DNA from: Clostridium_AI sp002297865 | GTDB lineage: Bacteria; Bacillota; Clostridia; Lachnospirales; Lachnospiraceae | Direction of reading: 5' to 3' | NCBI GenBank assembly: GCA_937903005.1 | Contig: CALFNR010000192.1 | Coordinates: 1 to 46,742, forward strand | Length of the DNA: 46,742 bases | Shown: positions 20,368-28,155 of the stretch, one piece after another | How the letters are laid out: the number at the start of each line of letters is the position of its first letter | Numbering within the stretch: the first letter of the stretch is position 1 | The notes under the pieces: generated by a model | Told to the model about the DNA's origin: nothing | Seen by the model: only the letters and a program-made list of their open reading frames with translations | Databases searched by the model: none | Made by a program: the position numbers and the translations under genes

Positions 20368-20387
20368 TTCTTTAATCGGATATTCGA

Positions 20388-20606
20388 TTACTCTTCATCG
20401 CCATCATTTGCTCTTCCAAGGATTAAATATGCTACTGGTCCAATAATACTAAACAGAACTACTATTACGCACCATAACGCACGGTTGCCTAAACGATATG
20501 TGTTATGTTTTAAAATATGAATTAATGCAAATATCATTAATCCAAACTGTAATACCAGCATAGGAATTAAAAATGGAAGATTATCGATTAAAACCTGAGT
20601 ATTCAT
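20388..20606 (-). CDS. PLDc_N-domain small membrane protein (YxlE-like)
   Basis: 72 aa with two hydrophobic helices (residues about 10-30 and 42-62) followed by a short acidic tail ending GDEE. The pattern, with a Gly-Pro in the second helix (SIIGPVAYLILGR), fits the PLDc_N family of small membrane proteins, despite the name not phospholipases. In Bacillus the family member YxlE sits next to the ABC genes yxlF and yxlG; the same order (ATPase, permease, PLDc_N) occurs here. AAAGGAGG lies just upstream of ATG 20606. Probably a membrane subunit or modulator of the adjacent ABC exporter; the exact role is not known to me. Confidence 0.8.
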   Translation of the reverse strand: MNTQVLIDNLPFLIPMLVLQFGLMIFALIHILKHNTYRLGNRALWCVIVVLFSIIGPVAYLILGRANDGDEE

Positions 20607-20623
20607 GTGTCTTTACCTCCTTT

Positions 20624-21388
20624 TTATAGATTCGATTTATCAAACACGCATACAGAAGTTATAATTGCTGCAACCATAATGACTGCAGAAACAATGAAAG
20701 CTTTTACATAATCTTCTGGCTGATATCCCCCCTGCATAAGTGTTACGTTTGCAGTTGTAAGAAACAGCGGATTGTACTCTGACAAATCTGGAATGATATT
20801 TAAAATAAACATCAACACAACACAACCACCTGCAACCAGCAGACCACCATATAATGTCTTACCGATTACTTCTCCAAGAATCAAGAGGGTTAAGAGCAGG
20901 ATACCAAACGCCCAGCTTCCAAGCAATCCCAGAAATAGATGTTTCATACCGTCATTTCCCCAGTAATACTCGGTATAACCCCAGGCTACCAATGCGCCTG
21001 GAATATAACTGATTGTCCAGAGAAGCCATGCTACAGACATCTTCCCCCATATAATTGATTTTCTGGAAACGCCTTTGGTTATCACGTTAATCAGTGTTCC
21101 GCTCTGAATTTCCTTTGGCAAACTATCACTGAAGATAATCAACAATGCTAGGAAACCAATCTGATTCACATTTTTAAAAAATTGTGTCCAGGAATCAATA
21201 GCAGTTGTATCATGAATTACAATCTGCATTGAGTCCGATTGCAGAGATTTTAAAAGTTCTGGAGTCAGTTTTGCAAGCATTGGACTCATAATTCCAATAA
21301 AAATAAATGCAACTAACATAATCATCAGTTTATAAGTACGGACTGATTCACGAATCTCTTTTTTAAGAAATGAAATATAGTAATTCAT
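20624..21388 (-). CDS. ABC-2 type transporter permease
   Basis: 254 aa, about six hydrophobic segments, first near residues 17-37 after a short cytoplasmic N-terminus (MNYYISFLKKEIRESVRTYK), then a long extracytoplasmic stretch and a cluster of helices to the C-terminus. This is the layout of ABC-2 family permeases partnered with separate ATPases (YxlG-like). A longer reading from 21400 exists, but the GGAGG that would serve this gene lies inside it, so ATG 21388 (five bases after GGAGG) is chosen. It follows the ATPase by about 14 nt. Likely exports or gives self-protection against the cluster's peptide, or handles antimicrobial stress; the substrate is inferred only from location. Confidence 0.88.
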   Translation of the reverse strand: MNYYISFLKKEIRESVRTYKLMIMLVAFIFIGIMSPMLAKLTPELLKSLQSDSMQIVIHDTTAIDSWTQFFKNVNQIGFLALLIIFSDSLPKEIQSGTLINVITKGVSRKSIIWGKMSVAWLLWTISYIPGALVAWGYTEYYWGNDGMKHLFLGLLGSWAFGILLLTLLILGEVIGKTLYGGLLVAGGCVVLMFILNIIPDLSEYNPLFLTTANVTLMQGGYQPEDYVKAFIVSAVIMVAAIITSVCVFDKSNL

Positions 21389-21402
21389 CTTGTCCTCCAT
21401 AT

Positions 21403-22332
21403 CTATTTATCATAAAACTTCATGAATAAATTTTCCAGTGAAGGTTCCATGATCTCAAAATGCTTCGGAATAATTCTCTCCTTATGAAACATTTCCATGA
21501 GCATACCTCCAGCTTTACTTGCCTCTGATGCAGTTTGAACAATAATCTCCTGATTTTCTTCAGAGACAATTTGAATGGATTCATTCTGCTTTAGTAAATC
21601 AGATATTCTGTCTTTATCCTGCTGATTTAGAAATCTAATCTGGATCTGATCATAATGATAACTAGACTTCAACTCCGTAATTGAGCCACTTAAAGCTATC
21701 TTTCCTTCATTGAGCATCGCTACGTTGTCACAGATACGTTCCACATCTGATAAAATATGCGTAGAAAAGATGACTGTTGTTTTTTCACTTATGTTATGAA
21801 GAATATCAAGTATTTCCACTCGTCCAACTGGATCAAGTGCAGATGTTGGCTCATCACAGATTAAAAGTTTTGGTTCATTAATTAGTGCCTGTGCAATTCC
21901 CAGGCGTTGCTTCATTCCTCTTGAGAACCCCTTAATCTTTTTGTTCGCCTTCTTGCTTAGTCCTACAAATTCCAGAAGTTCTATAATCTTTTGTTCTCTC
22001 TCCTGCTTTGGAACACTAGTTATCTCTGCACAAAACCGAAGATATTCTCTAGGTGTCAAATAACTATAAAATGCAGGAACATCTGGCAAATATCCAATGT
22101 TCTTATTTGTTTTCGTATCACCATATCGAACTTTTTCCCCACATACATAGATTTCTCCTGCATCCGGTTTCATTAGACCTAAAATCATCTTCATTGTTGT
22201 AGTCTTTCCTGCACCATTGTTTCCAAGGAAACCAAGCACTGTATTGGACTTTATCTCTAATGAAATATCATCAATTACCTGATGACTCCCAAAACGTTTT
22301 GATAAGTTCTTTATAACCAAGACATTTTCCAT
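21403..22332 (-). CDS. ABC transporter ATP-binding protein
   Basis: 309 aa. Walker A GNNGAGKTT near residue 37, Q-loop region around IGYLPD, signature FSRGMKQR, Walker B LLICDEPTSALDP and the switch histidine in STHILSD are all present, so it should be active. The about 80-residue C-terminal extension beyond the nucleotide-binding domain is usual for ATPases of ABC-2 drug and bacteriocin transporters (CcmA/YxlF type). It is cotranscribed with the permease downstream and the SdpI-like gene upstream, and lies between the tailoring enzymes and the NRPS genes, which supports a role in export of or immunity to the NRPS product. Confidence 0.95.
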   Translation of the reverse strand: MENVLVIKNLSKRFGSHQVIDDISLEIKSNTVLGFLGNNGAGKTTTMKMILGLMKPDAGEIYVCGEKVRYGDTKTNKNIGYLPDVPAFYSYLTPREYLRFCAEITSVPKQEREQKIIELLEFVGLSKKANKKIKGFSRGMKQRLGIAQALINEPKLLICDEPTSALDPVGRVEILDILHNISEKTTVIFSTHILSDVERICDNVAMLNEGKIALSGSITELKSSYHYDQIQIRFLNQQDKDRISDLLKQNESIQIVSEENQEIIVQTASEASKAGGMLMEMFHKERIIPKHFEIMEPSLENLFMKFYDK

Positions 22333-22370
22333 CTATAAACTCCTATCGATTATTTCTAGTTATCTATTAT

Positions 22371-22691
22371 TTATTTTAAAGCAAGTATTGTTGCTGCAGT
22401 TACCATAATCACAGAAATTGCTGGGAAAATCCATCCCGCAATAGCATTTGCTGCTGCAGATTGTTCCTTTTTGCTTTTACTCATTGCAAAACGAATTACC
22501 AGATTAAGTACACACATGACAACCGGTATAGCAAATGCTATTACCCATTTATCGGTATAGTTATCAACCTCGCCTTTTACATTGTAATGCATAGGCAATC
22601 TGTCTGGTAAGCGTTTGTATACTGCACATGCCAAACCCATTGGAAGTAAAGCTATTACAGAACTTATAATCGTTTCCATTTTCTTTTTCAT
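22371..22691 (-). CDS. SdpI/DUF1648-family small membrane protein
   Basis: 106 aa with three hydrophobic helices (about 7-25, 47-67, 83-104). The segment LPDRLPMHYNVKGEVDNYTD between the first two is the DUF1648 signature (LP..IP.HWN..G..D.Y) found in SdpI, the immunity protein against the SDP toxin of Bacillus subtilis, and in related permease-like proteins. It is shorter than full-length SdpI and carries only this half. A ribosome binding site (GAGGAG) precedes ATG 22691. Placed between the radical SAM genes and the ABC genes, it could be a self-immunity or accessory membrane subunit; that is inference. Confidence 0.8.
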   Translation of the reverse strand: MKKKMETIISSVIALLPMGLACAVYKRLPDRLPMHYNVKGEVDNYTDKWVIAFAIPVVMCVLNLVIRFAMSKSKKEQSAAANAIAGWIFPAISVIMVTAATILALK

Positions 22692-22709
22692 CTACATTCT
22701 CTCCTCTTC

Positions 22710-24044
22710 CTACAAGTAATCATGTTTTAAGAGACTTTGTCTTGAATTTGCTTCAAAAACCTTCTGTGATATTTCCATAATATCCATCTCGGTCAATTTC
22801 GGATGGGTGATACGGAAAAACTCTTTATCACCATACCATCCTAACTCGTCATAAATGGAATAGTCCATATCTGGTACCATTGTCTTAAGCAGCTCATAGG
22901 ATTCCGATGGTAGTGGTATCCAGAAAGCAATGTTAGAAACAATTCCATAGCTTTCGAAAATATCATTAGAAGTTTCCAGTGTTGTATAACAATCTTCTAC
23001 CGTATCCTGTGGAAGTCCCACAATAAATGAATAGAATACATTTTTGCTTAAGCCAACTTCCGCAAGTCGTTTGCTGCATGCATGAAGCATTTCCATAGTA
23101 ACAGGTTTATGAATCTGCTTGAATCCCTTGTCGCTTCCAGCCTCAACCCCAACCTGAAGGTGAACATTCGGAAACTCTTTTAATGCTGAAAGAAGTTCTT
23201 CATTTCTTAAGTCCATAATCCTTGCTTCCAGATTAATTTCACAATCCTGTAAGCCATACTCTTTGAATAATTTAAGTAATCGTACCGCACGCTCTGGATC
23301 TGTTGTAAAACAGTCATCTGTAGTAATGATATGCCTGCGTCCCTCAAGCTTATCAAGATGAGGTATCATATTCTTTAATGTATGAGCAATATATTCTTCA
23401 TCATATGGTCTCCATGAACGTTTAAAAGGGATTGTACAGAAAGAACATCTTCCAAAACAGCCCCTGGAACATTCATAGGTTATAGATTCGTATACTCCAT
23501 CCGGCATGAGGTCGTAAGCAGGTCCATTCTTTGTAATTGCCAGTTCTTTCTGAATCTGACATACATTAAATTTTACCTTTCCATCTTTTAAAAACGCAAT
23601 TCCCGGTACTAAAGAATAATCTGTTTCTTCTTCCAGATGCGCCAACAGTGGTACAAGGTTCGTTTCTGCATCTCCAACCATAACAAAATCAATAATACCG
23701 GAGAAGTTCTTAACGATATGTGTATATGCTAATGCTGCATGGACACCACCTACAATAACACGCCCCTCATAACCATTCTGCCTGATCCTCCTGATATCAT
23801 CCAGTGCAACACACCAGTCAAATGTATTTACTGTGTAAATTACTGCATCCACATTGAAAATAATATCGTCTACAATCTCCTCATAGGTGCATTCCATCTT
23901 ACCTGCAGCATAGATTTTCTGGTCTACGATAGCAATTTCATGACCAGCATCTCTTAATACACTTCCGATATGATACACAGTCATCGGAAGAATCAATTCA
24001 TTATCCATATTCGCGGAATACGGTTTTATCAATAGTGTTTTCAT
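22710..24044 (-). CDS. B12-binding-domain radical SAM enzyme (copy 1)
   Basis: 444 aa. The N-terminal about 150 residues form a Rossmann-type cobalamin-binding domain (MKTLLIKPYS..., VIVGGVHAALAY, VMVGDAE). The radical SAM core starts near residue 193 with CSRGCFGRCSFC, containing the CX3CX2C cluster motif, followed by TTDDCFTTD and EAGSDKGF. This architecture is that of class B (cobalamin-dependent) radical SAM proteins, often methyltransferases or ring-forming enzymes in natural product pathways. The C-terminus is short and has no SPASM-type cysteine cluster. It is a close paralogue of the next gene upstream, aligned end to end. A likely job is modification of an amino acid or the peptide made by the NRPS; the reaction cannot be read from sequence. 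RBS AAGGATG precedes ATG 24044. Confidence 0.9.
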   Translation of the reverse strand: MKTLLIKPYSANMDNELILPMTVYHIGSVLRDAGHEIAIVDQKIYAAGKMECTYEEIVDDIIFNVDAVIYTVNTFDWCVALDDIRRIRQNGYEGRVIVGGVHAALAYTHIVKNFSGIIDFVMVGDAETNLVPLLAHLEEETDYSLVPGIAFLKDGKVKFNVCQIQKELAITKNGPAYDLMPDGVYESITYECSRGCFGRCSFCTIPFKRSWRPYDEEYIAHTLKNMIPHLDKLEGRRHIITTDDCFTTDPERAVRLLKLFKEYGLQDCEINLEARIMDLRNEELLSALKEFPNVHLQVGVEAGSDKGFKQIHKPVTMEMLHACSKRLAEVGLSKNVFYSFIVGLPQDTVEDCYTTLETSNDIFESYGIVSNIAFWIPLPSESYELLKTMVPDMDYSIYDELGWYGDKEFFRITHPKLTEMDIMEISQKVFEANSRQSLLKHDYL

Positions 24045-24105
24045 CTTATCTTCATCCTTCCATCTTAATCAAACACAGATTTACCAACTTTGCTACTCTA
24101 ACGCC

Positions 24106-25419
24106 TTATACCTGATTTTTAATAATGTAGGTATCGCGTTTTAATTGATCACTTTGTTCTCGTGTTAGATTAGGATGGCATTTATAATGCAGTTCCTGAT
24201 CCTCAGACCAGTTTATGTTATCAAAGATTCCATAAGTCAAATCTGGAACCTTCGTTTTAAGTAACTCAAATGACTCAGATGGAAGTGGCGCCCAGAAACT
24301 CATAGCACTAAACACCCCATAAGTATTAAATAAATCTCTAGCAGTATTAACTGTTTGATAGCATTCTTCAAATGATTCATGTGGCATGCCTACAATAAAG
24401 GATGAGTAAACATTTTTCTCAAGTCCGTAATCATTTAACAACTCACAGCAGTTATATAACATCTCTACTGTTAATGGCTTATGTACTGCTCTTAGCCCTC
24501 TATCATAACCGCATTCTACTCCTAGTTCCAAATCAATGCTTGGGAAATCTGTAAGTAAATCCAGGAAATCCTCATTTTTTAAATCCATAACTCTGGCTTC
24601 CAGATGAACGTTATAATCCCTCAAACCATAATCCATGAACATCTTCACAATTTCAATAGCTCTTTTTGAGTCTGTTGTAAAGCAGTCATCAGTAGTAATA
24701 ATTGTTGGTTTTCCTTCAATCTTGCTAATATGAGGAATCATAAGCTGTAAAGTTTTCTCAATATGCTCCATACTATATGGACGCCAGTTTCGACGGAATG
24801 GAATTGAACAGAATGCGCAATGTCCTAAACATCCTCTAGAGCATTCGAATGTAATGGTTTTATATACACCATTTGGAACCATATCATAAGCTGGCCCATC
24901 GTTGCTCTCTATCAGTTTCATGTCACAAGGAAGATCATGTTTTACTACTCTTCCATTTTCTGAATACACAATACCTGGAATATCATCATATCCCTTTCCC
25001 TGCTCAAAACGTTTCAGCAATGGAAGCAGATTATATTCTGCATCCCCCATCATAATGAAATCAATATATTCTGAAAAATTCGTCATAATGTGTTCGTATG
25101 CTAATGATGGATGTACCCCACCTGCTATAATCAAGCCTTCATAACCAGCTTTACGTAATCTCTTACAGTTATCAAGCCCCTTTGCCCAATTAAATGTATT
25201 CGACGAAAAGACAAGTGCATCAATATCACTTGTGTACTTTTTCATAGCCTCTTCAAGGCTTAAGTCCATCCGTCCTGCTAAATAAATCATCTCATCTACA
25301 ATACTTACTTCATGGCCAGCGTTACGTAATACACCTGCTAAATGATATACAGTCAAAGGCATGCTTAAACTATTGTCTAGCATCTCACCCGAACTTGGAT
25401 TCATAATTAAAATTTTCAT
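24106..25419 (-). CDS. B12-binding-domain radical SAM enzyme (copy 2)
   Basis: 437 aa and colinear with the 22710-24044 gene: same opening (MKILIMNPSSGEM against MKTLLIKPYS), AGGVHPSLAYEHI, cluster motif CSRGCLGHCAFC near residue 200, RPYSMEHIEKTL, IITTDDCFTTD, and a matching C-terminal LPSESFELLKTKVPDL. Both copies keep the three cluster cysteines, so both should be active. Their divergence suggests two successive or different-site modifications rather than redundancy. The gene starts 26 nt after the formyltransferase-like gene and precedes copy 1 by 61 nt, consistent with one operon. Anaerobic lifestyle suits oxygen-sensitive enzymes. The substrate is unknown. Confidence 0.9.
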   Translation of the reverse strand: MKILIMNPSSGEMLDNSLSMPLTVYHLAGVLRNAGHEVSIVDEMIYLAGRMDLSLEEAMKKYTSDIDALVFSSNTFNWAKGLDNCKRLRKAGYEGLIIAGGVHPSLAYEHIMTNFSEYIDFIMMGDAEYNLLPLLKRFEQGKGYDDIPGIVYSENGRVVKHDLPCDMKLIESNDGPAYDMVPNGVYKTITFECSRGCLGHCAFCSIPFRRNWRPYSMEHIEKTLQLMIPHISKIEGKPTIITTDDCFTTDSKRAIEIVKMFMDYGLRDYNVHLEARVMDLKNEDFLDLLTDFPSIDLELGVECGYDRGLRAVHKPLTVEMLYNCCELLNDYGLEKNVYSSFIVGMPHESFEECYQTVNTARDLFNTYGVFSAMSFWAPLPSESFELLKTKVPDLTYGIFDNINWSEDQELHYKCHPNLTREQSDQLKRDTYIIKNQV

Positions 25420-25444
25420 CTTTGCTCATCCTTAGTTTTTTTGT

Positions 25445-26974
25445 TTACCATTCTATTACCTTACGGATTATCTCATCGGCAAACATCCTAAATGAAGCAT
25501 TTTTTGTAAATGCCTGAACCTTGCCTTTTTGTGAATCCGCAACAAATAAAACAGTTCTGTCATTCTCTTCCCAGTTGCTATCTAAGTTTTCATCATGTAC
25601 TATAATTTCAGGCACAAAGGTGCTGTCTCTAAGTGCTGGATATCTGTATAGAACATCTTTAAGGAACGTATCCTTCTCCTGCACAGTCTTTAACTCCTGC
25701 CTTAAATCATGTAATGCCATACTGGCATCTACATGATCAGCCCTCCTAAGCCTAAATGGAACTATACTTGCAGATAGCTTTAAGCTATCCGTCTGTTTCT
25801 TACCTAATCCTATAAAATACTCTTCAATGCTGCTATAGTTTGAAACTTCCTGCCATATCGCTAGCAGAAGTTTCTCCAAAATACTCACATCTGATGTCTT
25901 CTCTAACTTATGCAAAGCTTTCTGTTCATTTTCCTTACTTCCTGTTTCCATGATGTCAAGAAGCTTTTGTGTTCCTAATTGAAACGCACAATTTAATTTT
26001 TTAACCCAATATTCTTCATGTCTACTTAACAGCCCTACCACTTTCTGTGCTTCCTGCGCAATTTCCTCTTTCGGAACAACCGAAAACTGCCCTGGTAACT
26101 GATCAAACTCTTCCCAATCAACTACATCTCCACTTAAATTTCTTAGCTCAGCTATTAGAAGTGGTCTTGTCGATGTCCCGATAACCAGCCCTCCTGGTAT
26201 GAATCTTGCGATTCCAGCTTCCTGCTGGCATGAAGATTCATATTTCTCAACTTTTTCTACTATGTAGAATCTTTGTCCTATTATTACTTTAGAAGTGATT
26301 AGTGTATTGTCGTAATTATCGAACCTTAAGCTATTCACAAAACGGATAATCTGGCTTTCCTTCTGATTCCAGTTAATCAGACCAGCGTGGTCGTATTTAT
26401 CCCACTTTCCATAGTAACTTCTCTTGTGTAAATCCTGTTTTTTTAAAATGATACAGTTAGAAACAATCTCAGCCATTACCTCTTTAAAGCCTTCAATTGC
26501 AGCTTGAAAACATTTTAAATTTAATGACTTCACCGTCTCATCCAATTGAATAGCTACCCTCTTTTGTACCAGAATGTCGCCTGCATCAACCTGGTTTTCC
26601 ATTACATGCCACGTAATTCCGTGACGACGCTCTCCTTGCATAATAGCCCAAGAAGTTGCATGAATACCTGCATATGCTGGAAGCAGTGCATCGTGATAAT
26701 TAATTGCAAGCTTTTTTGGAAGACTTAATATATCGTCTTTTAATATACCATAGTGCACGATACTAAACAGGTAATCGAAACCAAACTGTGCTAACCATTC
26801 ATATGTCACCTGTTCTGTCCAAGCTATGTCATATTCTTTACACCACTTGATAACTTCTTTATTCGGAGAAATCACAGCTGCAATCTCACCTTCATTATCT
26901 AGGACAAGATTACCACAAGGTATTATTAAGGAACTCTCCCCAATCAAAACACATTTAAATTTTCTTTGTTTCAT
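25445..26974 (-). CDS. Formyltransferase-like protein with C-terminal condensation-like remnant
   Basis: 509 aa. Residues about 1-190 are a formyltransferase fold as in methionyl-tRNA formyltransferase. The active-site Asn and His are in INYHDALLPAYAG (DALLP in place of SLLP) and the Asp is in VDAGDILVQ. A Fmt C-terminal-like domain follows (about 205-300). The start (KCVLIGESSLIIPCG) and the later segments HEEYWVKKL, SIVPFRLRR and VLYRYPALRDS match my recollection of the N-terminal part of large NRPS proteins that begin with a formyltransferase followed by a condensation-like domain; here it is free-standing and ends after about 170 residues of the second part. It is the first gene after the cluster promoter. 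It may formylate, or otherwise transfer a one-carbon or acyl unit to, the first residue or its side chain, as the fused F domain does in linear gramicidin. This role is inference. Confidence 0.85.
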   Translation of the reverse strand: MKQRKFKCVLIGESSLIIPCGNLVLDNEGEIAAVISPNKEVIKWCKEYDIAWTEQVTYEWLAQFGFDYLFSIVHYGILKDDILSLPKKLAINYHDALLPAYAGIHATSWAIMQGERRHGITWHVMENQVDAGDILVQKRVAIQLDETVKSLNLKCFQAAIEGFKEVMAEIVSNCIILKKQDLHKRSYYGKWDKYDHAGLINWNQKESQIIRFVNSLRFDNYDNTLITSKVIIGQRFYIVEKVEKYESSCQQEAGIARFIPGGLVIGTSTRPLLIAELRNLSGDVVDWEEFDQLPGQFSVVPKEEIAQEAQKVVGLLSRHEEYWVKKLNCAFQLGTQKLLDIMETGSKENEQKALHKLEKTSDVSILEKLLLAIWQEVSNYSSIEEYFIGLGKKQTDSLKLSASIVPFRLRRADHVDASMALHDLRQELKTVQEKDTFLKDVLYRYPALRDSTFVPEIIVHDENLDSNWEENDRTVLFVADSQKGKVQAFTKNASFRMFADEIIRKVIEW

Positions 26975-27006
26975 GACACTTCTCCATTACTTTAGTGACT
27001 TTTAAT

Positions 27007-27035
27007 ATTTTATCATATCCATCAAAAATTAACAA
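27007..27035 (-). promoter_or_regulatory. Candidate sigma-A promoter of the NRPS cluster
   Basis: Reading the minus strand: TTGTTA (27030-27035), 17 nt, TAAAAT (27007-27012), then about 25 nt to a GGAGAAG ribosome binding site and ATG 26974. It is the only good promoter I see before the nine-gene run, whose internal gaps are all short (zero to about 87 nt). Confidence 0.6.
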
Positions 27036-27067
27036 GAAAATAAAATTTTAGTTTTGATACTTAAATA

Positions 27068-27126
27068 CTCTATGCAAAGTGCTGGAATGTAATTCATAGA
27101 ATCACATTCCAGCACCTTGCATAGAG
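27068..27126 (-). terminator. 23-bp inverted repeat, probable terminator of the methyltransferase gene
   Basis: Arms 27068-27090 and 27104-27126 with a 13-nt loop are perfectly complementary except for one pair. That pair is G-U in minus-strand RNA and A-C in plus-strand RNA, so the structure belongs to minus transcripts, that is, the end of the 27147-28007 gene. No U-run follows, so termination may be weak or Rho-assisted. It also separates that gene from the NRPS cluster promoter about 33 nt further on. Confidence 0.55.
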
Positions 27127-27146
27127 CCGAAATAAAAATACCACTC

Positions 27147-28007
27147 CTATTTTTCCCATCGTCCTGATGCACCACATGGAAGAACTAATCCATTGGAGCT
27201 TACAGGAAGACCTATTTCATCTGCATTTACATTTCCACCATAGTTATTCACGAGCACCGTGTTCATCATATAAGAAAGAACAGCCGGCTGAAGGCCCGTA
27301 GTATAAGAATTCACCAGGAAGAATAATGGTTCATCGGATAATACCTGAGAGCACAATTCAATAAACGGATATACCTTTTCTTCAATTTTCCAGATTTCTC
27401 CCTTTGGTCCTCGTCCATAAGAAGGAGGGTCCATAATGATACCATCGTATTTTCTTCCTCGTCTGATCTCACGTTCTACGAATTTCACACAATCATCTAC
27501 AATCCAGCGAATTGGTGCATCTTCTAAACCAGAAGAAACAGCATTTTCTTTCGCCCAGGTTACCATACCTTTCGATGCATCCACATGTGTAACACTTGCC
27601 CCAGCTTTTGCTGCTGCACAAGTAGCCCCACCTGTATAAGCAAATAGATTTAATACCTTTACTGGTCTATTTGCTTTACGTATCTTATCTCCGAACCAGT
27701 CCCAGTTTGTTGCCTGCTCTGGGAACAGACCTGTGTGCTTAAAGCTGAACGGTTTTAAGTTAAATGTTAACTCTTTATAATTAATCGTCCACTGCTCTGG
27801 CAAATTAAAGAATTCCCATTCACCGCCGCCTTTGTGGCTTCTATGATAATGACCATTTAGCTGTTTCCATTTCTTATCTTTCTTAGGGGTGTCCCAGATA
27901 ACCTGTGGGTCTGGTCTAAGTAATGTGTATTTTCCCCATCGTTCTAATTTTTCACCATTGGAAGTATCAATTACTTCATAGTCTTTCCATCCGTCAGCAA
28001 TCCACAT
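27147..28007 (-). CDS. Class I SAM-dependent methyltransferase, RlmI/RlmK-like
   Basis: 286 aa. SAM-binding motif I LNLFAYTGGATCAAAKAGA and acidic motif THVDASKGMV are followed by DDCVKFVEREIRRG and the catalytic-loop motif IMDPPSYGRGPKGE. These are typical of rRNA cytosine-5 methyltransferases related to RlmI and RlmK. The N-terminal PUA domain of RlmI is absent; instead there is a beta-rich segment (YEVIDTSNGEKLERWG, YTLLRPDPQVIW) as in the small Methyltransf_10 group. It likely methylates 23S rRNA or another nucleic acid in the cytoplasm. Not obviously part of the neighbouring cluster: it has its own promoter (28051-28079) and a hairpin follows it. RBS AAAGG about 11 nt before ATG 28007. 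Confidence 0.88.
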   Translation of the reverse strand: MWIADGWKDYEVIDTSNGEKLERWGKYTLLRPDPQVIWDTPKKDKKWKQLNGHYHRSHKGGGEWEFFNLPEQWTINYKELTFNLKPFSFKHTGLFPEQATNWDWFGDKIRKANRPVKVLNLFAYTGGATCAAAKAGASVTHVDASKGMVTWAKENAVSSGLEDAPIRWIVDDCVKFVEREIRRGRKYDGIIMDPPSYGRGPKGEIWKIEEKVYPFIELCSQVLSDEPLFFLVNSYTTGLQPAVLSYMMNTVLVNNYGGNVNADEIGLPVSSNGLVLPCGASGRWEK

Positions 28008-28050
28008 GATATTACATACCTTTCATCATTGTACTTAATCTAATAGTACT

Positions 28051-28079
28051 AAGATACCCTAGCCACTCTTCCTTGTCAA
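28051..28079 (-). promoter_or_regulatory. Sigma-A promoter of the methyltransferase gene
   Basis: On the minus strand: perfect -35 TTGACA (28074-28079), 17-nt spacer, -10 TATCTT (28051-28056). It reads toward ATG 28007. Confidence 0.65.
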
Positions 28080-28155
28080 CCCATGAAGTTTTACCTGATT
28101 ATCAACTTTTCTAGATAAGGATGCCTCTTTTTTACAAAGGGAAACAGTAAAAAAC

